From contig JAGVPR010000297.1 of NCBI GenBank assembly GCA_020052115.1, positions 1-5,098 on the forward strand: 5,098 bases of DNA. Reading direction: 5' to 3'. Positions 1 to 5,098 of this stretch are shown in pieces. Each line of letters begins with the position of its first letter. The first letter of the stretch is position 1. This DNA is from Candidatus Eiseniibacteriota bacterium (GTDB lineage: Bacteria > Eisenbacteria > RBG-16-71-46 > JAGVPR01). The translations under genes were made by a program, and so were the position numbers. The notes beneath the pieces were generated by a model. It was not told the origin of the DNA and did not search any database. It was given only the letters and a program-made list of their open reading frames with translations.

Positions 1-1
1 G

Positions 2-625
2 CTCGAGGCGCGGCGCTCGCGGGACCGGCTCAGGGCGCGTGAAGCGATCGCTCTCGCGGCGACGGGCATCGTCGCCGGCGGCGCCGTGATCCTGCACCTC
101 GTGTGGGTCTCCTCAGGCGTCCCGTCCGGTCTGCTCTCGGCGGGCGATCACTGGTCCATCCTCGGCGCCTCTCTCTCTCGGATCGCGAGGATGGTCGGGA
201 AGGCGGCGGATTTCCACAGGATGTACTTCGCCAACGTGCCGTTCCTCCTGTTCATCGTCTGGCTCATTCGGCGCCTCCGGGAAATGCGCGCGGGCCGGCT
301 CACGCCGGAAAGACGCTTCCTTCTCGCCGGTTCGTTCGGGTGCGCGCTCTGGAGCTTGGCCTTCCTCAGGCAGATCACGATCCATGGCTACGGTCAATTC
401 TGGTACCTGCCGTTCGAGTGCGCGGCCGTTGGAGACATTTCGTGGGAGATGTGGAAGGGTCTCGCCCGCCGGCCCCGTCTCCGATATGGTCTGGCCGCGC
501 TGGCCGTCGCCGCGACGTTGGCGTCATCCGCGGCGACGCTCAGGTATCGCTATGCGAAGCCGTACGGCTACGCGGTGAAGTCGGCCGCGCGGCTGACGAA
601 CGATTACTTCACGACGCCTCGATGA
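2..625 (+). CDS. C-terminal part of a polytopic membrane protein, probable GT-C (GT39-like) glycosyltransferase; 5' partial
   Basis: The reading frame is open from the left edge (base 2) to the TGA at 623-625, giving 207 visible residues. The true start lies outside the window; the GTG at 86 is internal to the open frame and has no convincing ribosome binding site. Numbering from base 2, I see four hydrophobic segments at about residues 15-36, 77-90, 106-125 and 162-180, joined by Arg-rich loops. This is the layout of the membrane C-terminal region of a multi-pass protein. After the third segment comes RQITIHGYGQFWYLP (about 123-137). It resembles the conserved Arg/His-aromatic-Pro stretch near the end of GT39/PMT-type enzymes, which transfer sugars from polyprenyl-phosphate donors on the periplasmic side. 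That match is from memory, and the catalytic N-terminal Asp residues are not in the window. The setting, 16 bases before a GT4 glycosyltransferase on the same strand, supports a role in glycan assembly. An O-antigen polymerase or an unrelated membrane protein remains possible. Confidence 0.6.
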   Translation, partial: LEARRSRDRLRAREAIALAATGIVAGGAVILHLVWVSSGVPSGLLSAGDHWSILGASLSRIARMVGKAADFHRMYFANVPFLLFIVWLIRRLREMRAGRLTPERRFLLAGSFGCALWSLAFLRQITIHGYGQFWYLPFECAAVGDISWEMWKGLARRPRLRYGLAALAVAATLASSAATLRYRYAKPYGYAVKSAARLTNDYFTTPR

Positions 626-632
626 GGCGGAG
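625..632 (+). promoter_or_regulatory. Ribosome binding site for the GT4 glycosyltransferase at 642
   Basis: The purine-rich AGGCGGAG begins at the last base of the preceding stop codon and lies 9 bases before the GTG at 642. It is an imperfect Shine-Dalgarno match but is well placed. It favours GTG 642 over the in-frame GTG at 669, where the nearest purine run (AAGGAA, 645-650) is 18 bases away. Confidence 0.5.
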
Positions 633-641
633 CGACACGAC

Positions 642-1817
642 GTGAAGGAACGTGCCATCCCATCGCCCGTGACGGAACGCAATGCCGCGCGCGTCCCCGT
701 TGTCGAGATCATTGACCGCTCGACGCTCGGTGGAGGGCAGAAGACCGTACTCTGGCTGACGCAGGGGCTCTCGGGCGATCCCCACGTCGAGATCCGGATC
801 GCCTGCGGCGCCGGGGGCCTCATGTGGAGATCCTTCGAGGCCGGGGCCGCCGGCGCGCATGACATCCTTCTTCGGCGCGTGCCGTCGCCGCTCAGTCTCG
901 TGCGGCTCCATCGCCTCCTGAAGACGCGCCGCGTCGGCGTCGTCCACACGCACGGCGGGATCGCCGGTCTCTGGGGGCGGCTCGCCGCCCGCTTTGCCGG
1001 CGTGCCGGTGATCGTCCACACGCTCCACGGGATTCACTATCTGCACGATCGGAATCCTCTCGCCCGCGCCGCCGGGATCGCTCTCGAGCGCTTCCTCGGG
1101 CGCTTCACCTACAGGACGATCTACGTCAGCGCTTCCGATCTCGCCTCGTGCCGAAAGCACCGGCTCTCGCCCGAAGATGGCGCCCTTCTCATCCCGAACG
1201 CGGTTCCGGCGCCGGATGCGGCGCGAGCCTCGTCTGCGGCGGAAGCGTTCGGCGTTCCCGAGGGGAGCTTCGTGATCGGCTGCATCGCCCGGATGGACCC
1301 GGTGAAGGCGCACCCGGTTCTCTTCGAGGCATTCGGCTCGATCTCGTCGCTCCATTCCCACGCGCGGCTCGTTCTGGTGGGAGGCGGTCCGCTGGAGGCC
1401 GAATACAGGCGTCTCGTCGAACGGCTCGGGTTGACGGAGCGCGTGCGTTTCCTGGGATTCGTGCCGGATGGGCCTGCACTCTTGAATGCCATGGACGTCG
1501 TCGTTCTCCCTTCGCTGTGGGAAGGGATGTCGCTCTCCCTGCTCGAGGCGATGGCGGCGGAGCGCCCCATCGTCGCGAGCCGCATCGGAGGGATCGTGGA
1601 TCTTGTCGAGGACCGAGTGTCCGCTCTCCTCGTCGAGCCCGGAGATGCTGTCGCCCTCGCCGAGGCGCTCGATCAGATGATTCGCTCTCCGGATCTCGGC
1701 GCACGCCTGGCTGCGGCCGCGCGCGCGTCGTTTCTCCGGCACCACCGGATAGAGACGATGATCGCCCAGGTCCGGGATGTCTACGTGGGAGGGCTCCGGC
1801 GTGCGGGCCGCCTCTGA
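642..1817 (+). CDS. GT4-family glycosyltransferase (GT-B fold), complete
   Basis: The 391-residue protein has the usual length of GT4 retaining glycosyltransferases. These cytoplasmic, often membrane-associated enzymes move a sugar from a nucleotide-sugar to a growing lipid-linked or surface glycan. The N-terminal acceptor domain (about 18-190) has the glycine loop GGGQ (30-33), VHTHGG (101-106) followed by HTLHG (126-130), and IPNAV (184-188) near the domain junction. The C-terminal donor domain has R217 and K222 in IARMDPVK, the pair that contacts the donor phosphates in this family. It continues with VGGGP (246-250), GFVPD (272-276) and the signature E294-x7-E302, then GG (316-317) and a C-terminal helix. 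No catalytic feature is missing and there is no signal peptide. Donor and acceptor cannot be read from the sequence. Start GTG 642 is chosen on its ribosome binding site; GTG 669 would shorten the protein by nine non-conserved residues. The 3' end overlaps the next gene by 17 bases, so the two are probably co-transcribed. Confidence 0.93.
   Translation: MKERAIPSPVTERNAARVPVVEIIDRSTLGGGQKTVLWLTQGLSGDPHVEIRIACGAGGLMWRSFEAGAAGAHDILLRRVPSPLSLVRLHRLLKTRRVGVVHTHGGIAGLWGRLAARFAGVPVIVHTLHGIHYLHDRNPLARAAGIALERFLGRFTYRTIYVSASDLASCRKHRLSPEDGALLIPNAVPAPDAARASSAAEAFGVPEGSFVIGCIARMDPVKAHPVLFEAFGSISSLHSHARLVLVGGGPLEAEYRRLVERLGLTERVRFLGFVPDGPALLNAMDVVVLPSLWEGMSLSLLEAMAAERPIVASRIGGIVDLVEDRVSALLVEPGDAVALAEALDQMIRSPDLGARLAAAARASFLRHHRIETMIAQVRDVYVGGLRRAGRL
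1787..1793 (+). promoter_or_regulatory. Strong ribosome binding site inside the end of the GT4 gene
   Basis: GGGAGGG lies 7 bases before the GTG at 1801. This decides the start of the third gene: the longer in-frame ATG at 1777 has only weak purines ahead of it (in CCCAGGTCCGGG) and would add eight residues unlike a glycosyltransferase N-terminus. The site lies within the last codons of the preceding gene, so the downstream gene can be initiated by ribosomes finishing the upstream one. Confidence 0.65.
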
Positions 1818-2724
1818 GACGCTTCGCGTGCTCGCCGTCGGCGGCGGCTTGCACGCCGACGCGCTGCGCGAGCAGATGGAGACGCGCCACCCGGGGGAGA
1901 TCGAGATTGTGTGCCGCCCGACTCTCGATCGGGGAGCCGCGCTCGGGCCGTTCGATCTGCTCCACCTGATCTCGATGCCGCTCCCGGTCCTGCGTGAAGC
2001 GGGGCGCGCGGGGCGGCCTCTGGTCAATCATTGGATCGGCACGGACGTCTACCGGTTCCTCCACGATCGCCCGCTCAAGAGGTGGCTCAAGAAGCGGCTC
2101 ATTTCCGGCGTGAGCGCAACACACCTGGCGGATTCCGAGAACCTCCGCATCGAGCTGGCAAGCCTCGGCGTCTCCGCCGCGGTTCTGCCGCTCATCAGCC
2201 GCCTCTCCATCCCCCCCGAGCCGCCGCCGCTGCCCGAGCGTTTCGCGGTCCTCTCGTACCTACCCTCGGACCGCTGGGACTTCTATCACGGCGATCTCGT
2301 TCTCGAGGTCGCGCGCCGGCTGCCCGATATCGAGTTTCACATCGCTGCGAGCGCTTCGCTGCCCGAGAAGCTCCCGAACGTCACGGCGCACGGATTCGTC
2401 ACCGATATCAGGCCGCTCATGCTCCAGGTGTCAGCCTATCTGAGGATCACGGTGCACGACGCGCTGGCCAAGCTGGTGCTGGAGTCGCTGGCGTACGGCC
2501 GGCACGTCCTGTGGAATCAGGACCTGCCGCACTGCCGGCGGGTCACGAACGTCGAGGAGTGCGTACGGGCTCTCGCGGAGCTTCGCGCCAGCGGGCGTTC
2601 GAATCTCGAGGGTCATGCCTTCGTCAAGGCGAACTACGATCCCGGGATCCTGGCGGCGAGTTTCCTCGCGCTCTACCGGCGGATCGCAGACGAGCGGACG
2701 CCGCTTCGCCGGCCGGGGCGCTAG
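1801..2724 (+). CDS. Divergent GT-B glycosyltransferase (GT4/group 1-like), short form
   Basis: From GTG 1801 the protein has 307 residues, shorter than the 360-400 usual for GT4 enzymes. The N-terminal half begins with a strand and glycine loop (LRVLAVGGG, 8-16) and carries HWIGTDV (77-83), a motif I associate with a lesser-known group of bacterial glycosyltransferases. The C-terminal half has LSYLPSDRWDFYHGD (151-165) where the usual strand and donor-phosphate Arg/Lys region would fall. GFVTDI (198-203) follows, then LRITVHDALAKLVLESLAYG (214-233). That last block aligns with the family's E-x7-E signature, but as D220-x7-E228 preceded by H219. The classical Arg-x4-Lys pair is not evident. 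I infer sugar transfer in the same glycan pathway as the overlapping GT4 gene; the sugar and linkage are unknown. Its stop codon TAG (2722-2724) is half of a CTAG shared with the convergent gene. It could have lost activity or act as a partner subunit of the preceding enzyme. Confidence 0.82.
   Translation: MRAASETLRVLAVGGGLHADALREQMETRHPGEIEIVCRPTLDRGAALGPFDLLHLISMPLPVLREAGRAGRPLVNHWIGTDVYRFLHDRPLKRWLKKRLISGVSATHLADSENLRIELASLGVSAAVLPLISRLSIPPEPPPLPERFAVLSYLPSDRWDFYHGDLVLEVARRLPDIEFHIAASASLPEKLPNVTAHGFVTDIRPLMLQVSAYLRITVHDALAKLVLESLAYGRHVLWNQDLPHCRRVTNVEECVRALAELRASGRSNLEGHAFVKANYDPGILAASFLALYRRIADERTPLRRPGR
2721..2724. other. Shared palindromic stop codon CTAG of two convergent genes
   Basis: CTAG is its own reverse complement. 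Read rightwards, TAG 2722-2724 ends the 1801 gene (…RRPGR). Read leftwards, TAG 2723-2721 ends the glycosyltransferase that starts at 4079 (…TAPRR). The two coding regions therefore overlap by four bases and no untranslated sequence lies between them. No stem-loop with a following T run is visible near the junction on either strand, so termination must occur inside the opposing gene, be Rho-dependent, or rely on a structure I cannot see by eye. Confidence 0.9.
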
Positions 2725-4079
2725 CGGCGGGGAGCGGTCACGACGCGATCGAGCACGCCGGCGAGCTCCCCCGTCAGCCGTCTCCGCTCGTACGCTTCGA
2801 TCCCCTCCCAGCGGAATCCGGCGTCGAGATTCCCCGCGTTCCACGCATCGAAGAGTTGCTCGATCCCGCGCGCGATCGCGGCCGGGTCGTCGGGCGCCGC
2901 CACCACCCCGGAGCGCGTGCCCTCCACGATCCGTGCAGCCGCGCCGCCCGGCGGCACGACGGCGAGGATGGGACGCCGCGCCCTGAGGTACTCGAACAGC
3001 TTGCCGGTGATGTCGGCTTCGCACCGCGGGTACCTGCCGATTAGGAGCAGCAGAACGTCCGCGCGGCGCATCTCGCGGATCACTCTTGCATGCGGCAGGT
3101 ACGGCGATCGCTCGGCAAGCGCTTCGAGACCGTGCGCGGCGAGCGCGTTGATGTTCGTGAAGTCGCCGGGATCGTCGAGTCTGCCGACTAGACGGAGCCT
3201 CAGCCGTTCGCGAAGGTCCGCTCTCGCAGCGAGGAGCCGCGCGAGCGCCTCGAAGACCGGCGTCGCATCGCGCTCCTTGTTGAGGATCCCGGTGTAGGTC
3301 AGTCGGAAGATCCCCGGCTCCGGTCCCGCATCCGGCGCGCCGGCGAAATCCGCTTCGTCGTAGCCGTTCGGAATCGTCGTATAGCCCTGGGCGGGCACTC
3401 GCCCGCGAAAGGTCTCGGTGATGAGCGGAGAAACCGTGACGACATGCGAGGCCTCGCGAAGGACCTGGAGCTCCAGCTTGCGCTCGATCGCCCGGCGCCA
3501 GCGGATTGGCGGAAAGCTCGCGCGATCCACCCAGAAGTCACGGAAATCCGCGATCCACGGCAAACCCGAGCGGCGCGCGAGTTGGAGCGCGACCAGGTGA
3601 TCGGTGTACGGCGAGGCGGTCGAGTAGATCGCATCCGGCCGTTCGCGCGCGATGATCCCGCACCCGCGACCGACCGCGAACGGCAGCCACGGGATCTCGT
3701 TGTCGGGGACGAAGAGCGCGTTCTTGAGGGCGACGAGGAGCCGCGGCTTGAGCGATCCCCGCGCGCCCGCCGCTCCGCCGTCCGCGCCTGCGAGCGCGCG
3801 TTCCCAGCGGCGCTTCACGACACGGCGCACGGCGCGCATCGGCTCCACGGAGGTGGTGCGGTGCACCTGCGTCTCCGGCGGGATCTCCGCGAGGAGCGTG
3901 TCGTCGTGGTCGAAGTCGTACGCCTGCCTCGAAGTGAGCACGATCGGCGCCCAGCCGAACGCGGGCAGGTACTTCACGAACTTGACGGAACGCTGAACCC
4001 CCCCGCCGCCGACCGGCGGGAAGAAGTAGCTGATGAAAAGGACTTTCTTGGCAGCGCCCTCGCGTGCGTCCCTCGTCAC
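2721..4079 (-). CDS. GT4-type (group 1) glycosyltransferase of exopolysaccharide/O-antigen type, complete
   Basis: The 452-residue GT-B protein begins at GTG 4079, whose bases overlap the TGA stop of the upstream protease gene (GTGA, 4-base overlap). A good AAAGGAG sits 8 bases before it. The frame stays open further upstream, but that extension is Arg/Pro-rich and lies opposite the protease codons, so I reject it. The N-terminal domain has SYFFPPVGGGGVQR (17-30), the glycine-rich acceptor-side loop, then PDNEIPW (125-131), YSTASPYT (152-159), and DFRDFWVD (178-185). VTVSP (214-218) and IPNGYD (236-241) lie near the hinge. The donor domain has LTYTGILNKERDA (260-272), LVGRLDD (297-303) and ADITGKLFEYLRARRPILA (355-373) with the signature Glu at 363. 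This is the pattern of enzymes that build capsules, exopolysaccharide or O-antigen from nucleotide sugars at the cytoplasmic face. At 452 residues it is somewhat longer than typical; a variable Arg/Gly/Ala-rich linker at about 84-112 accounts for part of this. Substrate is unknown. Confidence 0.92.
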   Translation of the reverse strand: MTRDAREGAAKKVLFISYFFPPVGGGGVQRSVKFVKYLPAFGWAPIVLTSRQAYDFDHDDTLLAEIPPETQVHRTTSVEPMRAVRRVVKRRWERALAGADGGAAGARGSLKPRLLVALKNALFVPDNEIPWLPFAVGRGCGIIARERPDAIYSTASPYTDHLVALQLARRSGLPWIADFRDFWVDRASFPPIRWRRAIERKLELQVLREASHVVTVSPLITETFRGRVPAQGYTTIPNGYDEADFAGAPDAGPEPGIFRLTYTGILNKERDATPVFEALARLLAARADLRERLRLRLVGRLDDPGDFTNINALAAHGLEALAERSPYLPHARVIREMRRADVLLLLIGRYPRCEADITGKLFEYLRARRPILAVVPPGGAAARIVEGTRSGVVAAPDDPAAIARGIEQLFDAWNAGNLDAGFRWEGIEAYERRRLTGELAGVLDRVVTAPRR

Positions 4080-5098
4080 CGCACGTTCTCCTTTCCGCGG
4101 GGCGCGTCGTTGACGCGCGCCTCCGCGGCCGCCACCCTCTCGGAGAGGCTCGGGTGATCGAAGAAGATGAGGCGCGCCCATTCCGGCGGCGCCGGATCGC
4201 TCAGGTTCGTGCGCGCCAGGCGAAGCTCCGCATCGAGCACCGCTCGGGGGTCGGAGACCAGTTCCAGCGAGTACGTGTCGGCATCCGCTTCCATCCAGCG
4301 GGAAACCGCGTTGGCCACGGGAGCCGAGAGGGTCGTCAGGAGGAAGAGCACGAAGAAGAGCGCCGGCAGAAACTGGGGCCCGGTCTCGCGCCCGCGGGCA
4401 TGGCCGGACCGCCGCAAGAACCACGCGGCGGCGCCGAAGCCCGCGAAGATCGCCGGGAGCGTGAAGAGCGTGCCGCGGAGCAGGTCGCGATGGGCGCGGT
4501 GCCCGATCTCGTGTGCGAGCACGGCGGCCACCTCGCGCGGCGGAAAGTCCTCGAGCAGCGTGTCGTAGAGGACCACGCGCTGCGTCGTGGCGAGGCCGCT
4601 CACGTAGGCGTTGGAGCGTGATTCGCGCCGGCTCGCATCCATCACGAGCATCGTCCCGGCGCGAAGCCCCGCGCGCTCGATGAGCGATGTGGCCTCGCGT
4701 CGCACTTCACCCTCGGGGAGCGGCGTGAACCGGTTGAACATCGGCTCGACGACGAAGGGCCAGGCGAACATCCCCGCGATGAAGAACACCGAGACGGCCG
4801 CGGCGGCCGGGATCCACCACCGTCTTACGCGGCGAACGAGAAAGAGGATCACGAGCCCCAGCACGACGGCCGTCGCGAAGTCGAGGGTGAGCGCGAGGGC
4901 CCTGTCGCTGAGCCACCCGCCGATTCCCTGATGGACGAGACCGGCGTTTCGGTCGGAGAGGTAGAAGCCAAGGCCCGCCGGCAGTCCAGCCGCGAAGAGC
5001 ACGACTTCGTAGAGTGCCGCGAGCATCGCGATGACGATCAGCTCTCGGAGCCGACCGGCGCGCGAAGCGGCCGCGGCGAGTCTCCGCCCGAGCGCGAC
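4076..5098 (-). CDS. Membrane zinc metalloprotease, M48 family, Ste24/CAAX-protease-like; 5' partial
   Basis: The frame is open from the right edge to the TGA at 4078-4076 (340 visible residues). An ATG at 5026 lies in it, but 24 further in-frame codons reach the edge and the family normally has more N-terminal sequence, so the start is outside the window. Numbered from that ATG: hydrophobic spans at about 1-22, 45-65, 71-91, 184-204 and 219-240; GFYLSDRNAGLVHQGIGGWLSD (positions 20-41), which matches the Ste24 N-terminal region; NAYVSG (139-144) and VLYDTLL (152-158), the usual block before the active site; HEIGH (172-176), with H172 and H176 as zinc ligands and E173 as the catalytic base; EADAD (246-250), which supplies the third zinc ligand E246 and the conserved D250; and FFDHPSLSERV (288-298), the C-terminal family block. 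All catalytic residues are present. Ste24 enzymes cut prenylated or misfolded membrane proteins; bacterial homologues are mostly uncharacterised, so membrane-protein quality control is inference. It is followed directly by the overlapping glycosyltransferase. Confidence 0.93.
   Translation of the reverse strand, partial: VALGRRLAAAASRAGRLRELIVIAMLAALYEVVLFAAGLPAGLGFYLSDRNAGLVHQGIGGWLSDRALALTLDFATAVVLGLVILFLVRRVRRWWIPAAAAVSVFFIAGMFAWPFVVEPMFNRFTPLPEGEVRREATSLIERAGLRAGTMLVMDASRRESRSNAYVSGLATTQRVVLYDTLLEDFPPREVAAVLAHEIGHRAHRDLLRGTLFTLPAIFAGFGAAAWFLRRSGHARGRETGPQFLPALFFVLFLLTTLSAPVANAVSRWMEADADTYSLELVSDPRAVLDAELRLARTNLSDPAPPEWARLIFFDHPSLSERVAAAEARVNDAPRGKENVR
4088..4094 (-). promoter_or_regulatory. 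Ribosome binding site for the 4079 glycosyltransferase, inside the protease gene
   Basis: On the minus strand AAAGGAG lies 8 bases before the GTG start, within the last codons of the M48 protease. Position and strength fix the start at 4079. Together with the GTGA overlap this indicates translational coupling of protease and glycosyltransferase. Confidence 0.7.

Noticed and set aside
626..641. Possible promoter between the membrane protein and the GT4 gene
   Set aside because: The gap is only 16 bases and mostly ribosome binding site; no -10/-35 pair is visible.
609..2027. A 472-codon open frame on the minus strand opposite the GT4 gene
   Set aside because: Its translation is Arg/Pro/Glu-rich without any recognisable motif, and it lies fully opposite a gene with a complete set of GT4 motifs. 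Long antisense frames are expected in high-G+C DNA, where stop codons are rare.
1189..2124. A 311-codon minus-strand open frame spanning the junction of the two right-reading glycosyltransferases
   Set aside because: Low-complexity Arg-rich translation, no start context, and it overlaps two well-supported genes.
2031..3044. A 337-codon plus-strand open frame running across the convergent junction
   Set aside because: It is out of frame with both real genes, and its translation is Arg/Ala/Pro-rich with no domain. It is a compositional shadow.
3998..4004. Seven-C run (G run on the coding strand) within the GGGG loop of the left-reading glycosyltransferase, considered as a phase-variation tract; a similar C7 run lies at 2211-2217
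   Set aside because: Seven bases is short for a switching tract, runs of this length occur by chance at this G+C content, and both frames are intact here.
4000..4020. Short G/C-rich inverted repeat (CCGCCG…CGGCGG-type) considered as a terminator
   Set aside because: It lies within conserved codons of the glycosyltransferase N-terminus and no T run follows on either strand.
4080..4424. N-terminal extension of the left-reading glycosyltransferase up to an in-frame start at 4424
   Set aside because: The 115 extra residues are coded out of frame over the protease C-terminus and look like noise. The GTG at 4079 with AAAGGAG 8 bases away begins right before the conserved GT4 N-terminus.

Overview
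The window is a densely packed, protein-coding piece of a high-G+C bacterial chromosome (roughly two thirds G+C by eye, with G or C at most third codon positions). It holds five genes: three read rightwards (about 2-2724) and two read leftwards (2721-5098), so the two sets face each other tail to tail. The outermost genes both run off the window edges. No rRNA, tRNA, CRISPR array, insertion sequence or phage gene is visible. No non-coding stretch is longer than about 16 bases. The lineage cannot be fixed from this sequence. GTG starts, the heavy codon bias and a Ste24-type bacterial M48 protease fit several high-G+C Gram-negative or candidate-phylum groups.

Right-reading block. (1) 2-625 is the C-terminal part of a polytopic membrane protein, most like the tail of a GT-C (GT39/PMT-type) glycosyltransferase. 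(2) 642-1817 is a complete, textbook GT4-family GT-B glycosyltransferase. (3) 1801-2724 is a shorter, divergent GT-B glycosyltransferase that overlaps the end of gene 2 and has its own strong ribosome binding site inside gene 2. The 16-base gap and the 17-base overlap indicate one transcription unit.

Left-reading block. (5) 5098-4076 is a membrane zinc metalloprotease of the M48 (Ste24/CAAX-protease-like) family whose N-terminus lies beyond the window. (4) 4079-2721 is a second complete GT-B glycosyltransferase of the kind found in exopolysaccharide and O-antigen clusters. Its GTG start overlaps the protease stop codon (GTGA), so the two are probably translationally coupled.

Taken together this is a cell-surface glycan locus. 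Two or three cytoplasmic GT-B enzymes and one membrane GT-C-like enzyme would add sugars to a lipid-linked or exported glycan. The M48 protease is either a housekeeping membrane-quality-control gene upstream or a functional partner. The two blocks meet at one palindromic CTAG (2721-2724) that supplies the stop codon of both genes, leaving no room for a conventional terminator. I see no clearly new multi-gene system. The points most worth a second look are the shared stop, the divergent glycosyltransferase 3, and the protease-glycosyltransferase coupling.
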